From DUOX01 sp050944015 (lineage in GTDB: Bacteria; Bacillota; Clostridia; Oscillospirales; Oscillospiraceae): 21,330 nucleotides of DNA. The translations under genes were made by a program, and so were the position numbers. Location of the stretch: NCBI GenBank assembly GCA_050944015.1, contig JBMNQG010000039.1:1-21330 (forward strand). The letters run 5' to 3'. Position 1 is the stretch's first letter, and each line of letters opens with the position of its first letter. Below, in pieces: positions 14,486-21,223 of the stretch. The notes beneath the pieces are model-generated. The model searched no databases and was not told the origin of the DNA. It saw only the letters and a program-made list of their open reading frames with translations.

Positions 14486-15052
14486 CTACAGCTTTGTTTC
14501 CTCGCATTTTGTCAGGCGTTTCACCTCATTTATCCAGTCAATATAGGCCTGCTCCCTGTAGATGCCGCCCAGTATCAATAGGTACTCGCAAAACTCCGGG
14601 GTAAAGATTTCCGGCGGCTCGCCGTCCTTCTCCAGCGCGTGCAGCTCGTTTTGGAGATGTTCCAACCTGCGCTGGTGCCTCAACAATTGTCCGTTTATAA
14701 GCTGAGAGGTTGCCGAGGGAGACAGGTTTTCCGCAAAATAGAGGCGCAGACGGAAACTATCCTTGGGCAACGGCGGCAGGGGCTCATCCGTCAAAAGCCA
14801 GTTAAGGAGCTCGTCCCGCCCCTTCTCGGTAATGCTGTATACCTTTTTCTCCAGCTTTTCGCCTTGAATCTCTATCTCGTATTCAATAAGTCCCTCGGAG
14901 GCCAGGCGGCGAAGTTCCGGATAAATCTGACTATGCTTTGCCTCCCAGAAGTTACCTATGGAGTCCGTAAAGGCTTTTGTAATATCGTAGCCGGTTCTCG
15001 GACTGTGGTTTACAAGCCCCAAAATCGCATACTTCAGTTCTCTCAAGACCAT
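14486..15052 (-). CDS. PadR family transcriptional regulator
   Basis: A 188-aa regulator with the PadR winged-helix domain at residues 1-80: LKYAILGLVNHSPRTGYDIT, then FWEAKHSQIYPELRRLASEG (recognition helix) and KKVYSITEKGRDEL (wing). A C-terminal helical, virulence-activator-type dimerisation domain follows. PadR proteins usually repress neighbouring detoxification or envelope-stress genes, but here no transporter lies next to it; the nearest plausible partner type, the HAAS membrane protein, is about 5 kb away. The ATG at 15052 follows AGGGGTG. The upstream AT-rich stretch (15061-15080) contains AATTAATT and may be the autoregulatory site, but I cannot assign promoter boxes. Confidence 0.9.
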   Translation of the reverse strand: MVLRELKYAILGLVNHSPRTGYDITKAFTDSIGNFWEAKHSQIYPELRRLASEGLIEYEIEIQGEKLEKKVYSITEKGRDELLNWLLTDEPLPPLPKDSFRLRLYFAENLSPSATSQLINGQLLRHQRRLEHLQNELHALEKDGEPPEIFTPEFCEYLLILGGIYREQAYIDWINEVKRLTKCEETKL

Positions 15053-15119
15053 GCACCCCTTTTTTATAATAAATTAATTACTCGCCTCCCTGAAAAGCAA
15101 CATGCAGCGCCAAAGCACT

Positions 15120-15167
15120 TTTGCCGCACCTGTGAAAGCAAAATACTGTCCTTTCAGGTGCGGCAAA
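15120..15167. repeat. 13-bp hairpin downstream of ruvX
   Basis: TTTGCCGCACCTG (15120-15132) pairs with CAGGTGCGGCAAA (15155-15167) around a 22-base loop. Neither strand has a good T-run after it, so it may be an imperfect terminator of the folT-ruvX unit or an RNA-stabilising 3' end. Confidence 0.6.
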
Positions 15168-15175
15168 TCACAAGT

Positions 15176-15583
15176 CTATAGACTGCCCAGGTAGCCCTCC
15201 AGAATCAGTTGGGCGGCCACGGCATCAACTTTATTCTTATGGTTTTTCCGTCGATTTCCGCACTCACTGAGGATACGATGGGCATCCACGGTGGTGCGGC
15301 GCTCATCCCAAAGAATCACCTCAAGCCCGGTGGCCTGGCGGAGTTTTTCGGCAAGTTCCATGCTCTTTTGCGCTCTGGGGCCCAGGCTGCCGTCCATATT
15401 TTTAGGCAGGCCAAGCACAAGGCGCCCCACCTGGCGCGCGCGGGCTTCCTCCCCGATGCGCCGGGCGGCCTCGTCCATATTCCATTCGGTAATGGTCCAG
15501 GCCTCGCCGCAAATTGTGGCGGATAAATCCGACACAGCAAGACCTATGCGGGCGTCGCCAAAGTCAATCGCCATAATACGCAT
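15176..15583 (-). CDS. ruvX: RuvX/YqgF family nuclease (Holliday junction resolvase-like, pre-16S rRNA processing)
   Basis: A 135-aa RNase H-fold protein. MAIDFGDARIGLAVSD holds the first catalytic Asp and the DxGxxRxGxA pattern of the family; LVLGLPKNMDGSLGPRA, VILWDERRTTVDAH (second acidic pair) and KNKVDAVAAQLILEGYL (last Asp) complete it. The family is assigned to 16S rRNA 5' maturation in E. coli and is also named a putative resolvase. Translation may start at ATG 15583 (with GGAGAAG upstream) or three codons later at the usual MAIDFG. It lies 12 bases after the folT stop, so the THF riboswitch upstream of folT probably affects it too. Confidence 0.92.
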   Translation of the reverse strand: MRIMAIDFGDARIGLAVSDLSATICGEAWTITEWNMDEAARRIGEEARARQVGRLVLGLPKNMDGSLGPRAQKSMELAEKLRQATGLEVILWDERRTTVDAHRILSECGNRRKNHKNKVDAVAAQLILEGYLGSL

Positions 15584-15595
15584 AATCTTCTCCTA

Positions 15596-16108
15596 TCAGG
15601 CAATTCCTGTTTTCCTCAGAGCTCCTGCCAGTTTGACCAATAGGGGAATTATAATAAGCTGGATGATTATCATTGCTCCGCACTGGGGCAGCCGGGTGAT
15701 AACCCTGGCGAAATAGGGCACTCCCTGGGCAAGTGCAAGCCAATAGCTTGTCAGCCCCAGGCTTATCAAAACGCAGTTGAGCACCACGGCGGCAACGATA
15801 TGGGGGAAAAACCTTACCTCCTCCCCATGAAGGAATACGCCGAAAACCAGACCGGTCAAAAACGCCGAAACGGTTATCCCGGGGTAAAATCCGTATGAAA
15901 AAAGCACGGCGCCAAGTATATCGGCCGCCGCATACGCCGCGCCCGCCCAAAACGGTCCATACAGTATGCCGCACAGGGCCATGGGCATGAAGCCGAAGCC
16001 TATCCTTAAACTTTCGGTGTTGATGGACAAAAAGCGGCTGAGTATAATCTCCAGGGCAATGAGCATGGCCACGCGGGTAAGTACGTGTAAATTAAAACTA
16101 TTCTTCAT
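15596..16108 (-). CDS. folT: Folate-specific ECF transporter S component FolT
   Basis: A 170-aa integral membrane substrate-binding subunit that would work with a shared ECF energy module (EcfA, EcfA', EcfT) encoded elsewhere. About six hydrophobic segments are visible. The folate-family signature is clear: LTRVAMLIALEIILSRFLS at the N-terminus, then SLRIGFGFMPMALCGILYGP and AAYAAADILGAVLF. The start at 16108 is chosen because AAAGGAG (16120 down to 16114) precedes it at good spacing and the N-terminus fits; an open frame upstream is riboswitch sequence. The folate assignment is supported by the THF riboswitch directly upstream and by folC before it. Confidence 0.9.
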   Translation of the reverse strand: MKNSFNLHVLTRVAMLIALEIILSRFLSINTESLRIGFGFMPMALCGILYGPFWAGAAYAAADILGAVLFSYGFYPGITVSAFLTGLVFGVFLHGEEVRFFPHIVAAVVLNCVLISLGLTSYWLALAQGVPYFARVITRLPQCGAMIIIQLIIIPLLVKLAGALRKTGIA

Positions 16109-16113
16109 AATTA

Positions 16114-16162
16114 CTCCTTTCGTGGTTTGTTGCCACAAAAGGAGCTGCGCTCCTATGTGGCA
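16114..16162 (-). promoter_or_regulatory. Putative translational expression platform of the folT riboswitch
   Basis: On the minus strand, TGCCACA/TGTGGCA (16162-16156 with 16137-16131) and AGGAGC/GCTCCT (16154-16149 with 16145-16140) form a two-tier hairpin. The segment CTCCTTT (16144 down to 16138) inside it is the exact complement of the folT ribosome binding site AAAGGAG (16120 down to 16114). Mutually exclusive pairing could hide or free that site. No T-run follows, so this looks translational rather than a terminator. Confidence 0.6.
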
Positions 16163-16192
16163 GCGGATGCGGAAACAGCACCGCATTCGATT

Positions 16193-16280
16193 CCAGCAGG
16201 GCACCCCATACGGAACCGAATTTCGTCTGATGGCAACTTCCCATCCATCAGCACTTAACGCGCCGTTCCTACTCTGTCAA
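16193..16280 (-). promoter_or_regulatory. Tetrahydrofolate (folT) riboswitch
   Basis: On the minus strand the RNA contains, in order, AGAGTAG, GCGCGTTAAGTG, a hairpin CTGATGG (16251-16245) / CCATCAG (16233-16227) whose loop reads ATGGGAAGTTG, then ACGAA, and a closing segment GGTTCC (16217-16212) that pairs with GGAAC (16269-16265). These are the conserved blocks and order of the class I THF riboswitch (GAGUAG, GCGUUAAGUG, AUGGGAUGU, ACGAA). Length (about 88 bases) and position before a folT gene also fit. The outer P1 pairing is the weakest part. Confidence 0.87.
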
Positions 16281-16374
16281 CTTTCCACCTTATTAAGGTC
16301 TAGTCAGAGCGCATATCACCTCTTTTCAAATTGCTGCGGCTGGCTGCACATGAGGCGGCCGCCTGCTGCAAAAA

Positions 16375-17643
16375 CTATGTCAGCCCAAAATATGACCTGA
16401 CCTCTCCGGCCATATACAGGGAGCCTACGGAGCAAACCACCCCATCTGCTCCCGCCGCGCTGACGGCGGCCTCAATCCCCTCCCTGATGGAAGAGCAGGC
16501 TGCCACCAGTTTGCCGTACTTCTCCAGCACCTTCGCAAGCTCCGCCGCCGGCAGGGCACGCGGGCTATTTGGAGTAACAGTAACAAAACCGTCGGCCGCG
16601 GGGGCTAAAATATCCATCATCCGGCTATAGTCCTTGTCCTGCAGAACACCCACCAGCAATATGGTGTGCATTTTAGGAAAGTAGTTTTTCAAATTTCCGG
16701 CCGCCGTCTCGGCCCCCTGGGGGTTATGGCCCCCGTCCACCACGAACCATGGGTTTCTGGACACTATCTCGAAGCGGGCGGGCCACCTGGCCTCCGCCAG
16801 GCCCCGGCTTACGGCGTCCCAGGATATGTTCCAGCCCCTTTTCTTCAGGATTTCCAAAATCTCCAGAACAAGAGCGGTATTTTTAAGCTGGTTTTCCCCC
16901 AAAAGGGAAATATGCAGCTGCCCGGAATCCTTGTAGGTGAAGGTCTGACCCTCGCGGCTGTCGGCAATTTTCCGTATCATTGAAAAATCCGCTATGGTCA
17001 GCTCCGAGTTGCACTGCCTGCAGACCTCTTCTATCACCTGGGTGACCTCCGGAGTCTGCTCATACAGTACCGTGGGCCGATCCGGCTTTATAATTCCCGC
17101 CTTCTCGCCGGCAATAAGGGCCAGAGTGTCCCCCAGCTCCCTGGTATGGTCCAGCCCTATGTTTATGATTACGGCGCACTCGGGATTTTCAATTACGTTT
17201 GTGGAGTCCAGCCTGCCTCCCATGCCCACCTCCAGCACCACGATGTCGCACTGCTTTTGGGCAAACCATTCGAAGGCCAGGACGGTAACCAGCTCAAATT
17301 CCGTAGGGCTGTCCTCCAAATCCAGGACATGGGGCTTTAATTTCTCTGTAATCTCCGCCAGCTCGCAGTCGGGTATGGGCAGTCCGTCAACCTTCATGCG
17401 CTCGTTAAACCGGTACAGATAGGGGGAGGTATACAATCCTGTCCGGTAGCCCGCGCGGGTCAGCACAGAGGCAAGCATGGCGGCCACGGAACCCTTCCCG
17501 TTGGTGCCGGCAATATGCACGTAGGTGCATTTTTTGTGGGGATCACCAATTCGCCGCAGCAATTCTCTGGTTCTTGACAGTCCCGGCTTGGAACCCGCCC
17601 ACTTCTCGTTGTGTATAAAATCAAGGGCTTCCTGTACGGTCAT
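16375..17643 (-). CDS. folC: Folylpolyglutamate synthase / dihydrofolate synthase FolC
   Basis: Adds glutamates to reduced folates (and possibly glutamate to dihydropteroate), which retains folate in the cell. The 422-aa protein is of Mur-ligase type: the P-loop AGTNGKGSVAAML is at about residues 44-56, then YTSPYLYRFNERMKVDG, VLEVGMGGRLDSTN, and the C-terminal domain WFVVDGGHNPQGAE. ATG 17643 gives the family N-terminus (TVQEALDFIHN) and follows GGGAAGTGAAACAGGGG; a longer frame upstream to 17715 lacks a ribosome binding site and crosses the promoter. It is followed by 266 non-coding bases holding the THF riboswitch and then folT on the same strand. Confidence 0.94.
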   Translation of the reverse strand: MTVQEALDFIHNEKWAGSKPGLSRTRELLRRIGDPHKKCTYVHIAGTNGKGSVAAMLASVLTRAGYRTGLYTSPYLYRFNERMKVDGLPIPDCELAEITEKLKPHVLDLEDSPTEFELVTVLAFEWFAQKQCDIVVLEVGMGGRLDSTNVIENPECAVIINIGLDHTRELGDTLALIAGEKAGIIKPDRPTVLYEQTPEVTQVIEEVCRQCNSELTIADFSMIRKIADSREGQTFTYKDSGQLHISLLGENQLKNTALVLEILEILKKRGWNISWDAVSRGLAEARWPARFEIVSRNPWFVVDGGHNPQGAETAAGNLKNYFPKMHTILLVGVLQDKDYSRMMDILAPAADGFVTVTPNSPRALPAAELAKVLEKYGKLVAACSSIREGIEAAVSAAGADGVVCSVGSLYMAGEVRSYFGLT

Positions 17644-17686
17644 CCCCTGTTTCACTTCCCTTATAATTACAACTTCAATTATGGTA

Positions 17687-17715
17687 AGTATAGCACCACG
17701 TTCCGCAAAGTGCAA
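17687..17715 (-). promoter_or_regulatory. SigA-type promoter of folC
   Basis: On the minus strand TTGCAC (17715 down to 17710), a 17-base spacer ending in TGC, and TATACT (17692 down to 17687). The start would be near 17680, giving a leader of about 37 bases. Confidence 0.72.
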
Positions 17716-17781
17716 TAAAATAAAACTATGTTTTTTCGTGTATCAGCATTTTTCGCATCTGCGGGCAGTTGTATTCTCGGC

Positions 17782-17797
17782 AATGCCAGCAGGCATT
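17782..17797. repeat. Short hairpin in the folC-rpmG divergent intergenic region
   Basis: AATGCC (17782-17787) and GGCATT (17792-17797) with loop AGCA lie in the 349-base gap between folC and rpmG. The gap otherwise holds the folC promoter, a TATAAT at 17809-17814 without a good -35, and the rpmG promoter with its leader. I see no gene or tRNA in it. Confidence 0.4.
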
Positions 17798-17830
17798 ATA
17801 CAAACTACTATAATAATGACTAAAAAACTA

Positions 17831-17859
17831 TTGACCTTGGTTACATCCTGTGATATAGT
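17831..17859 (+). promoter_or_regulatory. SigA-type promoter of the rpmG-secE-nusG-rplK-rplA block
   Basis: TTGACC at 17831-17836, a 17-base spacer, TATAGT at 17854-17859. The start would be near 17866, leaving a structured leader of about 127 bases before rpmG. Confidence 0.8.
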
Positions 17860-17869
17860 ACAACTTACC

Positions 17870-17931
17870 TGTCGGCCGAGAGGTCTTGTTTTTGTGCTCA
17901 AAATCTGAAGCTTGCACAAGGCAGGCCGACA
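17870..17931 (+). promoter_or_regulatory. Structured leader of rpmG
   Basis: TGTCGGCC (17870-17877) pairs perfectly with GGCCGACA (17924-17931), and inside it TTGTGC (17892-17897) pairs with GCACAA (17914-17919). The stem starts a few bases after the predicted transcription start. No T-run follows, so it is not a plain terminator. It is not a leader type I recognise. Confidence 0.55.
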
Positions 17932-17992
17932 CGGCCCATACAGGGAGGCAAGCATGCGCCATTGAGGCGTAAATTAACAAGGAGGTGCCGAA

Positions 17993-18142
17993 ATGCGAGT
18001 AAGAGTTACCCTGAGATGTAATGAATGCAAGCAGCGGAACTACAATACTACGAAGAACAAGAAGAACACTCCCGACCGCCTTGAACTCAACAAGTATTGT
18101 CCTTTCTGCCGCAAGCATACGTTGCACAGTGAAACAAAGTAA
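17993..18142 (+). CDS. rpmG: 50S ribosomal protein L33
   Basis: A 49-aa basic ribosomal protein of the large subunit. It starts MRVRVTLRCNECKQRNY and has two zinc-binding Cys pairs, CNEC at residues 9-12 and CPFC at about residues 36-39, followed by RKHTLHSETK. This is the zinc-containing (C+) form. An excellent AGGAGGTG site lies just before ATG 17993. Its place directly before secE and nusG is the usual Firmicutes order. Confidence 0.95.
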   Translation: MRVRVTLRCNECKQRNYNTTKNKKNTPDRLELNKYCPFCRKHTLHSETK

Positions 18143-18166
18143 GGCTTTCGGAAAGGATGTGCGATA

Positions 18167-18445
18167 ATGGCAAACGAAGAAAAGAAGACCCAGGGTCCTG
18201 CAAAGCAAGCCAAATCTGCAGTCAAGAAAGCCGATACTAAAAAAATTGGGTTTTTCAAGCGGGTCGCCAAATGGTTCCGCGAGATGAAGAGCGAGCTTAA
18301 AAAGGTTATATGGCCCACTCCAAAGCAGACCTTAAACAACACCATAGTCGCTCTGGTAGTGATGCTTGTTGCTGCAATAGTCATCTGGGGCTTTGACAGC
18401 CTGGCGCAGACGGCGGTCAGGGCACTAATAAGCATAGCAGGTTAG
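18167..18445 (+). CDS. secE: Preprotein translocase subunit SecE
   Basis: A 92-aa protein of the SecYEG channel: a Lys-rich cytosolic N-terminus, the conserved amphipathic region FREMKSELKKVIWPTPKQT at about residues 38-56, and a single transmembrane helix (IVALVVMLVAAIVIWGF). The long basic, Ala/Lys-rich N-terminal extension of about 30 residues is typical of clostridial single-span SecE. It lies between rpmG and nusG in the classic arrangement, with GGAAAGGATGTG as ribosome binding site. Confidence 0.95.
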   Translation: MANEEKKTQGPAKQAKSAVKKADTKKIGFFKRVAKWFREMKSELKKVIWPTPKQTLNNTIVALVVMLVAAIVIWGFDSLAQTAVRALISIAG

Positions 18446-18451
18446 ATAGCC

Positions 18452-18976
18452 ATGACGGAGAACGCTAAGTGGTATGTAGTCCACACATACTCAGGCTATG
18501 AAAACACCGTTGCAGCCTCCATTATGAAGGCTGCCGAAAATATGAAAATGCAGGATCTCATCCTTGAGGTCAACATCCCCATGGAGACCATCACCGAGCA
18601 CACGGACTCCGGCCCTAAAACAAAGGTGCACAAGGTTTTTCCCGGCTATGTGCTGGTCAAGATGATAATGACCGACGAAAGCTGGCACCTAGTTCGCAAC
18701 GTCCGGGGCGTCACCGGATTCGTGGGCAGTGGTGGCAAACCTATTCCCCTTACGGAACAGGAAATAATCGACCTGGGCGTGGAGCGGCACGAAGTCGTTG
18801 TGGGCTTTGATGTCGGCGAAGCCGTCAGGGTCATTGACGGGCCTCTGGAGGGATTTTTGGGTACTGTGGACGAACTTGAAGCCGATAAGAACAAGGTTCG
18901 CGTAATCGTCTCCATGTTTGGCAGGGAGACCCCCGTAGATTTGGAGCTTAGTCAGGTAGAACCCGCGTTGGATTAA
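18452..18976 (+). CDS. nusG: Transcription elongation/antitermination factor NusG
   Basis: Binds RNA polymerase and couples it to other factors. The 174-aa protein has the NGN domain (KWYVVHTYSGYENTVAASI at the start, then VFPGYVLVKMIM and VRGVTGFVGSGGKPIPLT) and a C-terminal KOW domain (VGEAVRVIDGPLEGFLGTVD to FGRETPVDLELSQVE). It starts six bases after the secE stop. The length is standard and no insertion is seen. Confidence 0.97.
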   Translation: MTENAKWYVVHTYSGYENTVAASIMKAAENMKMQDLILEVNIPMETITEHTDSGPKTKVHKVFPGYVLVKMIMTDESWHLVRNVRGVTGFVGSGGKPIPLTEQEIIDLGVERHEVVVGFDVGEAVRVIDGPLEGFLGTVDELEADKNKVRVIVSMFGRETPVDLELSQVEPALD

Positions 18977-18983
18977 AACAGGC

Positions 18984-19064
18984 GAAAGCAAGCTGACGCT
19001 TTCACCACATTCTTGTGCGGCTGCCCGAAGAAGGCCACGACACATGCGGCCTTTCAGGCGCCGC
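18984..19064 (+). promoter_or_regulatory. Structured leader of rplK
   Basis: In the 123-base gap between nusG and rplK, GAAAGC (18984-18989) pairs with GCTTTC (18998-19003). A larger fold closes with GCGGC-GCC (19017-19025) against GGC-GCCGC (19057-19064) and holds an inner GGCC/GGCC pair. There is no T-run after it. A place for r-protein autoregulation or RNA processing is plausible; I could not match it to a named leader. Confidence 0.45.
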
Positions 19065-19099
19065 TATTTGAAGGTTTACGAAAGGAATGGTCATAACAA

Positions 19100-19528
19100 A
19101 TGGCACAGAAAATAATTGGATATGTCAAATTCCAGGTCCCGGCGGGCAAAGCAACCCCTGCTCCCCCCGTGGGTCCTGCCCTTGGCCAGTATGGTGTCAA
19201 TATAGGCCAGTTTACCAAAGAGTTTAACGAGCGCACCAAGAACGACATGGGCATGATGATCCCCGTGGTCATCACCGTATATGCAGACCGCAGTTTTACG
19301 TTTATAACCAAGACGCCCCCTGCATCTCTTCTCATAAAGAAGGCCTGCGGCATTGAGTCCGGCTCCGGCGTTCCCAACAAGAACAAGGTGGCCACCATCA
19401 GCCGCGAGGATCTGCGCAAGATTGCCGAGCAGAAGATGCCCGACCTCAACTGCACCGATATTGAGGCAGCAATGAGAATGATTGCCGGCACCTGCCGTAG
19501 CATGGGCGTCGTCGTAGCAGATGAATAA
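19100..19528 (+). CDS. rplK: 50S ribosomal protein L11
   Basis: Stalk-base protein of the large subunit, binding 23S rRNA near the GTPase centre. The 142-aa protein has the L11 N-domain (VKFQVPAGKATPAPPVGPAL with the Pro-rich loop, then GQYGVNIGQFTKEFNERT) and the RNA-binding C-domain (FITKTPPASLLIKKACGIES, and at the end IAGTCRSMGVVVAD). The start at 19100 follows AAAGGAATGG. It is followed 59 bases later by rplA as usual. Confidence 0.97.
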   Translation: MAQKIIGYVKFQVPAGKATPAPPVGPALGQYGVNIGQFTKEFNERTKNDMGMMIPVVITVYADRSFTFITKTPPASLLIKKACGIESGSGVPNKNKVATISREDLRKIAEQKMPDLNCTDIEAAMRMIAGTCRSMGVVVADE

Positions 19529-19538
19529 CTGCCTTATC

Positions 19539-19567
19539 GTGGGAGGATATTCCATCCGACGAACCAC
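19539..19567 (+). promoter_or_regulatory. Probable ribosomal protein L1 binding site (autoregulation)
   Basis: Between rplK and rplA, GTGG (19539-19542) pairs with CCAC (19564-19567). Inside, GGAT (19545-19548) pairs with ATCC (19554-19557). The two helices flank an asymmetric internal loop, GA on one side and GACGAA on the other. This helix-loop-helix with a purine-rich long strand resembles the L1 target on 23S rRNA and on r-protein mRNAs. It ends six bases before the rplA AAGGAGG site, so L1 binding could block translation. Confidence 0.55.
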
Positions 19568-19587
19568 ATTACAAGGAGGACAATTAC

Positions 19588-20280
19588 GTGTTTAGAGGTA
19601 AAAATTATAAGGAAAGCATAAAACTTATAGACAGGCAGCGCCTTTACGATCCCATGGAGGCTTTCGAGCTGGTTATAAAGGCCAGCAGGGCCAAATTCGA
19701 CGAGACTGTTGAGCTTCACGTGAAGCTGGGCGTCGACTCCCGTCACGCCGACCAGCAGGTGCGCGGAGCCATCGTACTTCCCCACGGTACCGGCAAAACC
19801 CGCCGCGTCCTTGCCTTCTGCAAGGAAGAGCGTGTTCAGGAGGCCCTGGACGCAGGAGCCGATTACGCCGGCGGTCAGGAGCTGGTTCAGAAAATCCAGA
19901 ACGAGAACTGGTTTGACTTTGACGCTGTCATAGCCACCCCCGACATGATGGGTGTCGTCGGCCGTTTGGGTAAGATTCTGGGCCCCAAGGGTCTCATGCC
20001 CTCCCCCAAGGCCGGCACCGTCACCAACGACCTGGCAAAGGGAATTGCCGAGATTAAGGCCGGTAAGATCGAGTACCGTCTGGATAAGACCAACATCATC
20101 CATTGCCCCATCGGCAAGGTCAGCTTTGGCGCCCAGAAGCTCTACGAGAACTATTTGGCCCTCATCGAAGCAATCATCAAGTCAAAGCCTGCCGCAGCCA
20201 AAGGCCAGTACATCAGAAGCTGCGTAACCGCTTCTACAATGGGCCCCGGCATTAAGATTAACGCCAACAAACCCAACTAA
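19588..20280 (+). CDS. rplA: 50S ribosomal protein L1
   Basis: L1-stalk protein of the large subunit and, in known cases, translational repressor of its own operon. The 230-aa protein shows the standard features: RGAIVLPHGTGKTRRVLAFC, PDMMGVVGRLGKILGPKGLM followed by PSPKAGTV, and the C-terminal SCVTASTMGPGIKIN. The start codon is GTG at 19588 after AAGGAGGACAATTAC. It is the last gene of its block; a strong terminator follows, and rplJ and rplL, which usually come next, are absent. Confidence 0.97.
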   Translation: MFRGKNYKESIKLIDRQRLYDPMEAFELVIKASRAKFDETVELHVKLGVDSRHADQQVRGAIVLPHGTGKTRRVLAFCKEERVQEALDAGADYAGGQELVQKIQNENWFDFDAVIATPDMMGVVGRLGKILGPKGLMPSPKAGTVTNDLAKGIAEIKAGKIEYRLDKTNIIHCPIGKVSFGAQKLYENYLALIEAIIKSKPAAAKGQYIRSCVTASTMGPGIKINANKPN

Positions 20281-20292
20281 ATATAAAACTTT

Positions 20293-20330
20293 ACCCCAAT
20301 CGTTGCAAAAAACGATTGGGGTTTGTTTTT
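20293..20330 (+). terminator. Rho-independent terminator after rplA
   Basis: ACCCCAATCGTT (20293-20304) pairs exactly with AACGATTGGGGT (20311-20322) around a GCAAAA loop, followed by TTGTTTTT. It closes the ribosomal block. Confidence 0.95.
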
Positions 20331-20351
20331 CCCGGCAAAAACGAAAAAACT

Positions 20352-20380
20352 TTGCTATGTCCTGTCAAATCTGTTAAAAT
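20352..20380 (+). promoter_or_regulatory. Promoter of coaD
   Basis: TTGCTA at 20352-20357, a 17-base spacer, TAAAAT at 20375-20380. The start would be near 20387, with a leader of about 70 bases before the ATG at 20456. Confidence 0.65.
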
Positions 20381-20455
20381 AATTGCGATAGATTTGGAAT
20401 AGAGGGATTTCCAGATATAAATTAATTGTTTATTTTTATGGAGGTAAAACCAAAA

Positions 20456-20929
20456 ATGCAACGAGCAATTTATGCAGGAACTTTCGACCCTTTTACCAAC
20501 GGCCACTACGATATTGTGAAACAGGCAGCTGAGATTTTCGACGAGCTTTATATAGTTATTGCAGCAAACTCCAACAAGAATAGAATGTTTAAAGCCTCGG
20601 ACATGATAAAGGCCATCCAGGAAACCGTTTCAGAGCTCGACAATAACATTAAGGTTCTCGAAACCTCCGAATTGGTGGCGGACATTGCAAAATCGTTAAA
20701 CTGCAAATACCTTATCAGGGGGCTTAGGAACCCCAACGACTATTACTATGAGGAGAACATAGCAAAGATTAACCAGGAACTTAACAACGAGCTGAATACG
20801 GTTTATTTCAGGGCAAAAAACGATATAGTCTCGTCGTCATTTATTAAAGAAATGCTGCTTTACGGGAAAGACGTCGCAAAATATGTCAGCCCCCCTGTTT
20901 TGAGAATAATAAAGGAGTATAATAAGTAA
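20456..20929 (+). CDS. coaD: Pantetheine-phosphate adenylyltransferase (CoaD-like, divergent)
   Basis: Predicted to transfer AMP to 4'-phosphopantetheine in coenzyme A synthesis. The 157-aa protein has the nucleotidyltransferase opening YAGTFDPFTNGH (TNGH ATP motif at residues 14-17), then YLIRGLRNPNDYYYEENIAK for the RGLR pantetheine-binding segment, and IVSSSFIKEM in place of the usual ISSS-x-VKE. Several stretches differ from typical CoaD: the RGLR is followed by NPNDYYYEE rather than the usual AVSDFEYE. Composition is more AT-rich than the neighbours. The start at 20456 follows GGAGGT (20441-20446); an earlier ATG at 20426 would add residues not seen in the family. It is transcribed alone between two terminators. 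Confidence 0.82.
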   Translation: MQRAIYAGTFDPFTNGHYDIVKQAAEIFDELYIVIAANSNKNRMFKASDMIKAIQETVSELDNNIKVLETSELVADIAKSLNCKYLIRGLRNPNDYYYEENIAKINQELNNELNTVYFRAKNDIVSSSFIKEMLLYGKDVAKYVSPPVLRIIKEYNK

Positions 20930-21044
20930 TAAAGAGCTTTAACGGCAGTTAAAAGGGGTCTATACAAAATCCTGCATACAACTCTAAGAAAACATTTTCA
21001 CATCTGAAGTTAGAAATATCCGGCGCGATAAATGAAATAGCACT

Positions 21045-21095
21045 AAAAGCAGAGCATACAGGCCGCAGGTTCCTGCCGCGCTCTGCTTTTTCTAT
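21045..21095 (+). terminator. Two-tier terminator downstream of coaD
   Basis: AAAAGCAGAGC (21045-21055) pairs with GCTCTGCTTTT (21080-21090), with an inner GCAGG/CCTGC hairpin at 21065-21076, then TTCTATT. It lies 115 bases after the coaD stop and its A/T flanks make it usable on both strands. Confidence 0.82.
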
Positions 21096-21223
21096 TAAAT
21101 TAAATGCTTTTTCTGTACCTGAAGCCCATTTCATCACTTCCCGGTCCGGTTGATAATAAAAGCATATTCCAATATGCCCTTTATAAGCCCAAACTTAAAC
21201 AGCCCAATACCTTACGCATGGCG
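21091..21223. other. Gene-free spacer with a short dyad
   Basis: Part of the 401-base stretch after coaD (20930-21330), in which no convincing coding region is found. It holds a palindrome-like GCATATT-CC-AATATGC (21162-21177), which resembles a protein operator more than an RNA hairpin because the loop is only two bases, and a twice-repeated GCCCAA around 21187-21207. I see no known RNA family. Confidence 0.4.

Noticed and set aside
18143..18166. tRNA-Trp often found between rpmG and secE
   Set aside because: The gap is only 24 bases, and no tRNA was found elsewhere in the window.
20949..21137. 62-aa minus-strand frame after coaD
   Set aside because: It has no ribosome binding site or family match and overlaps the terminator at 21045-21090.
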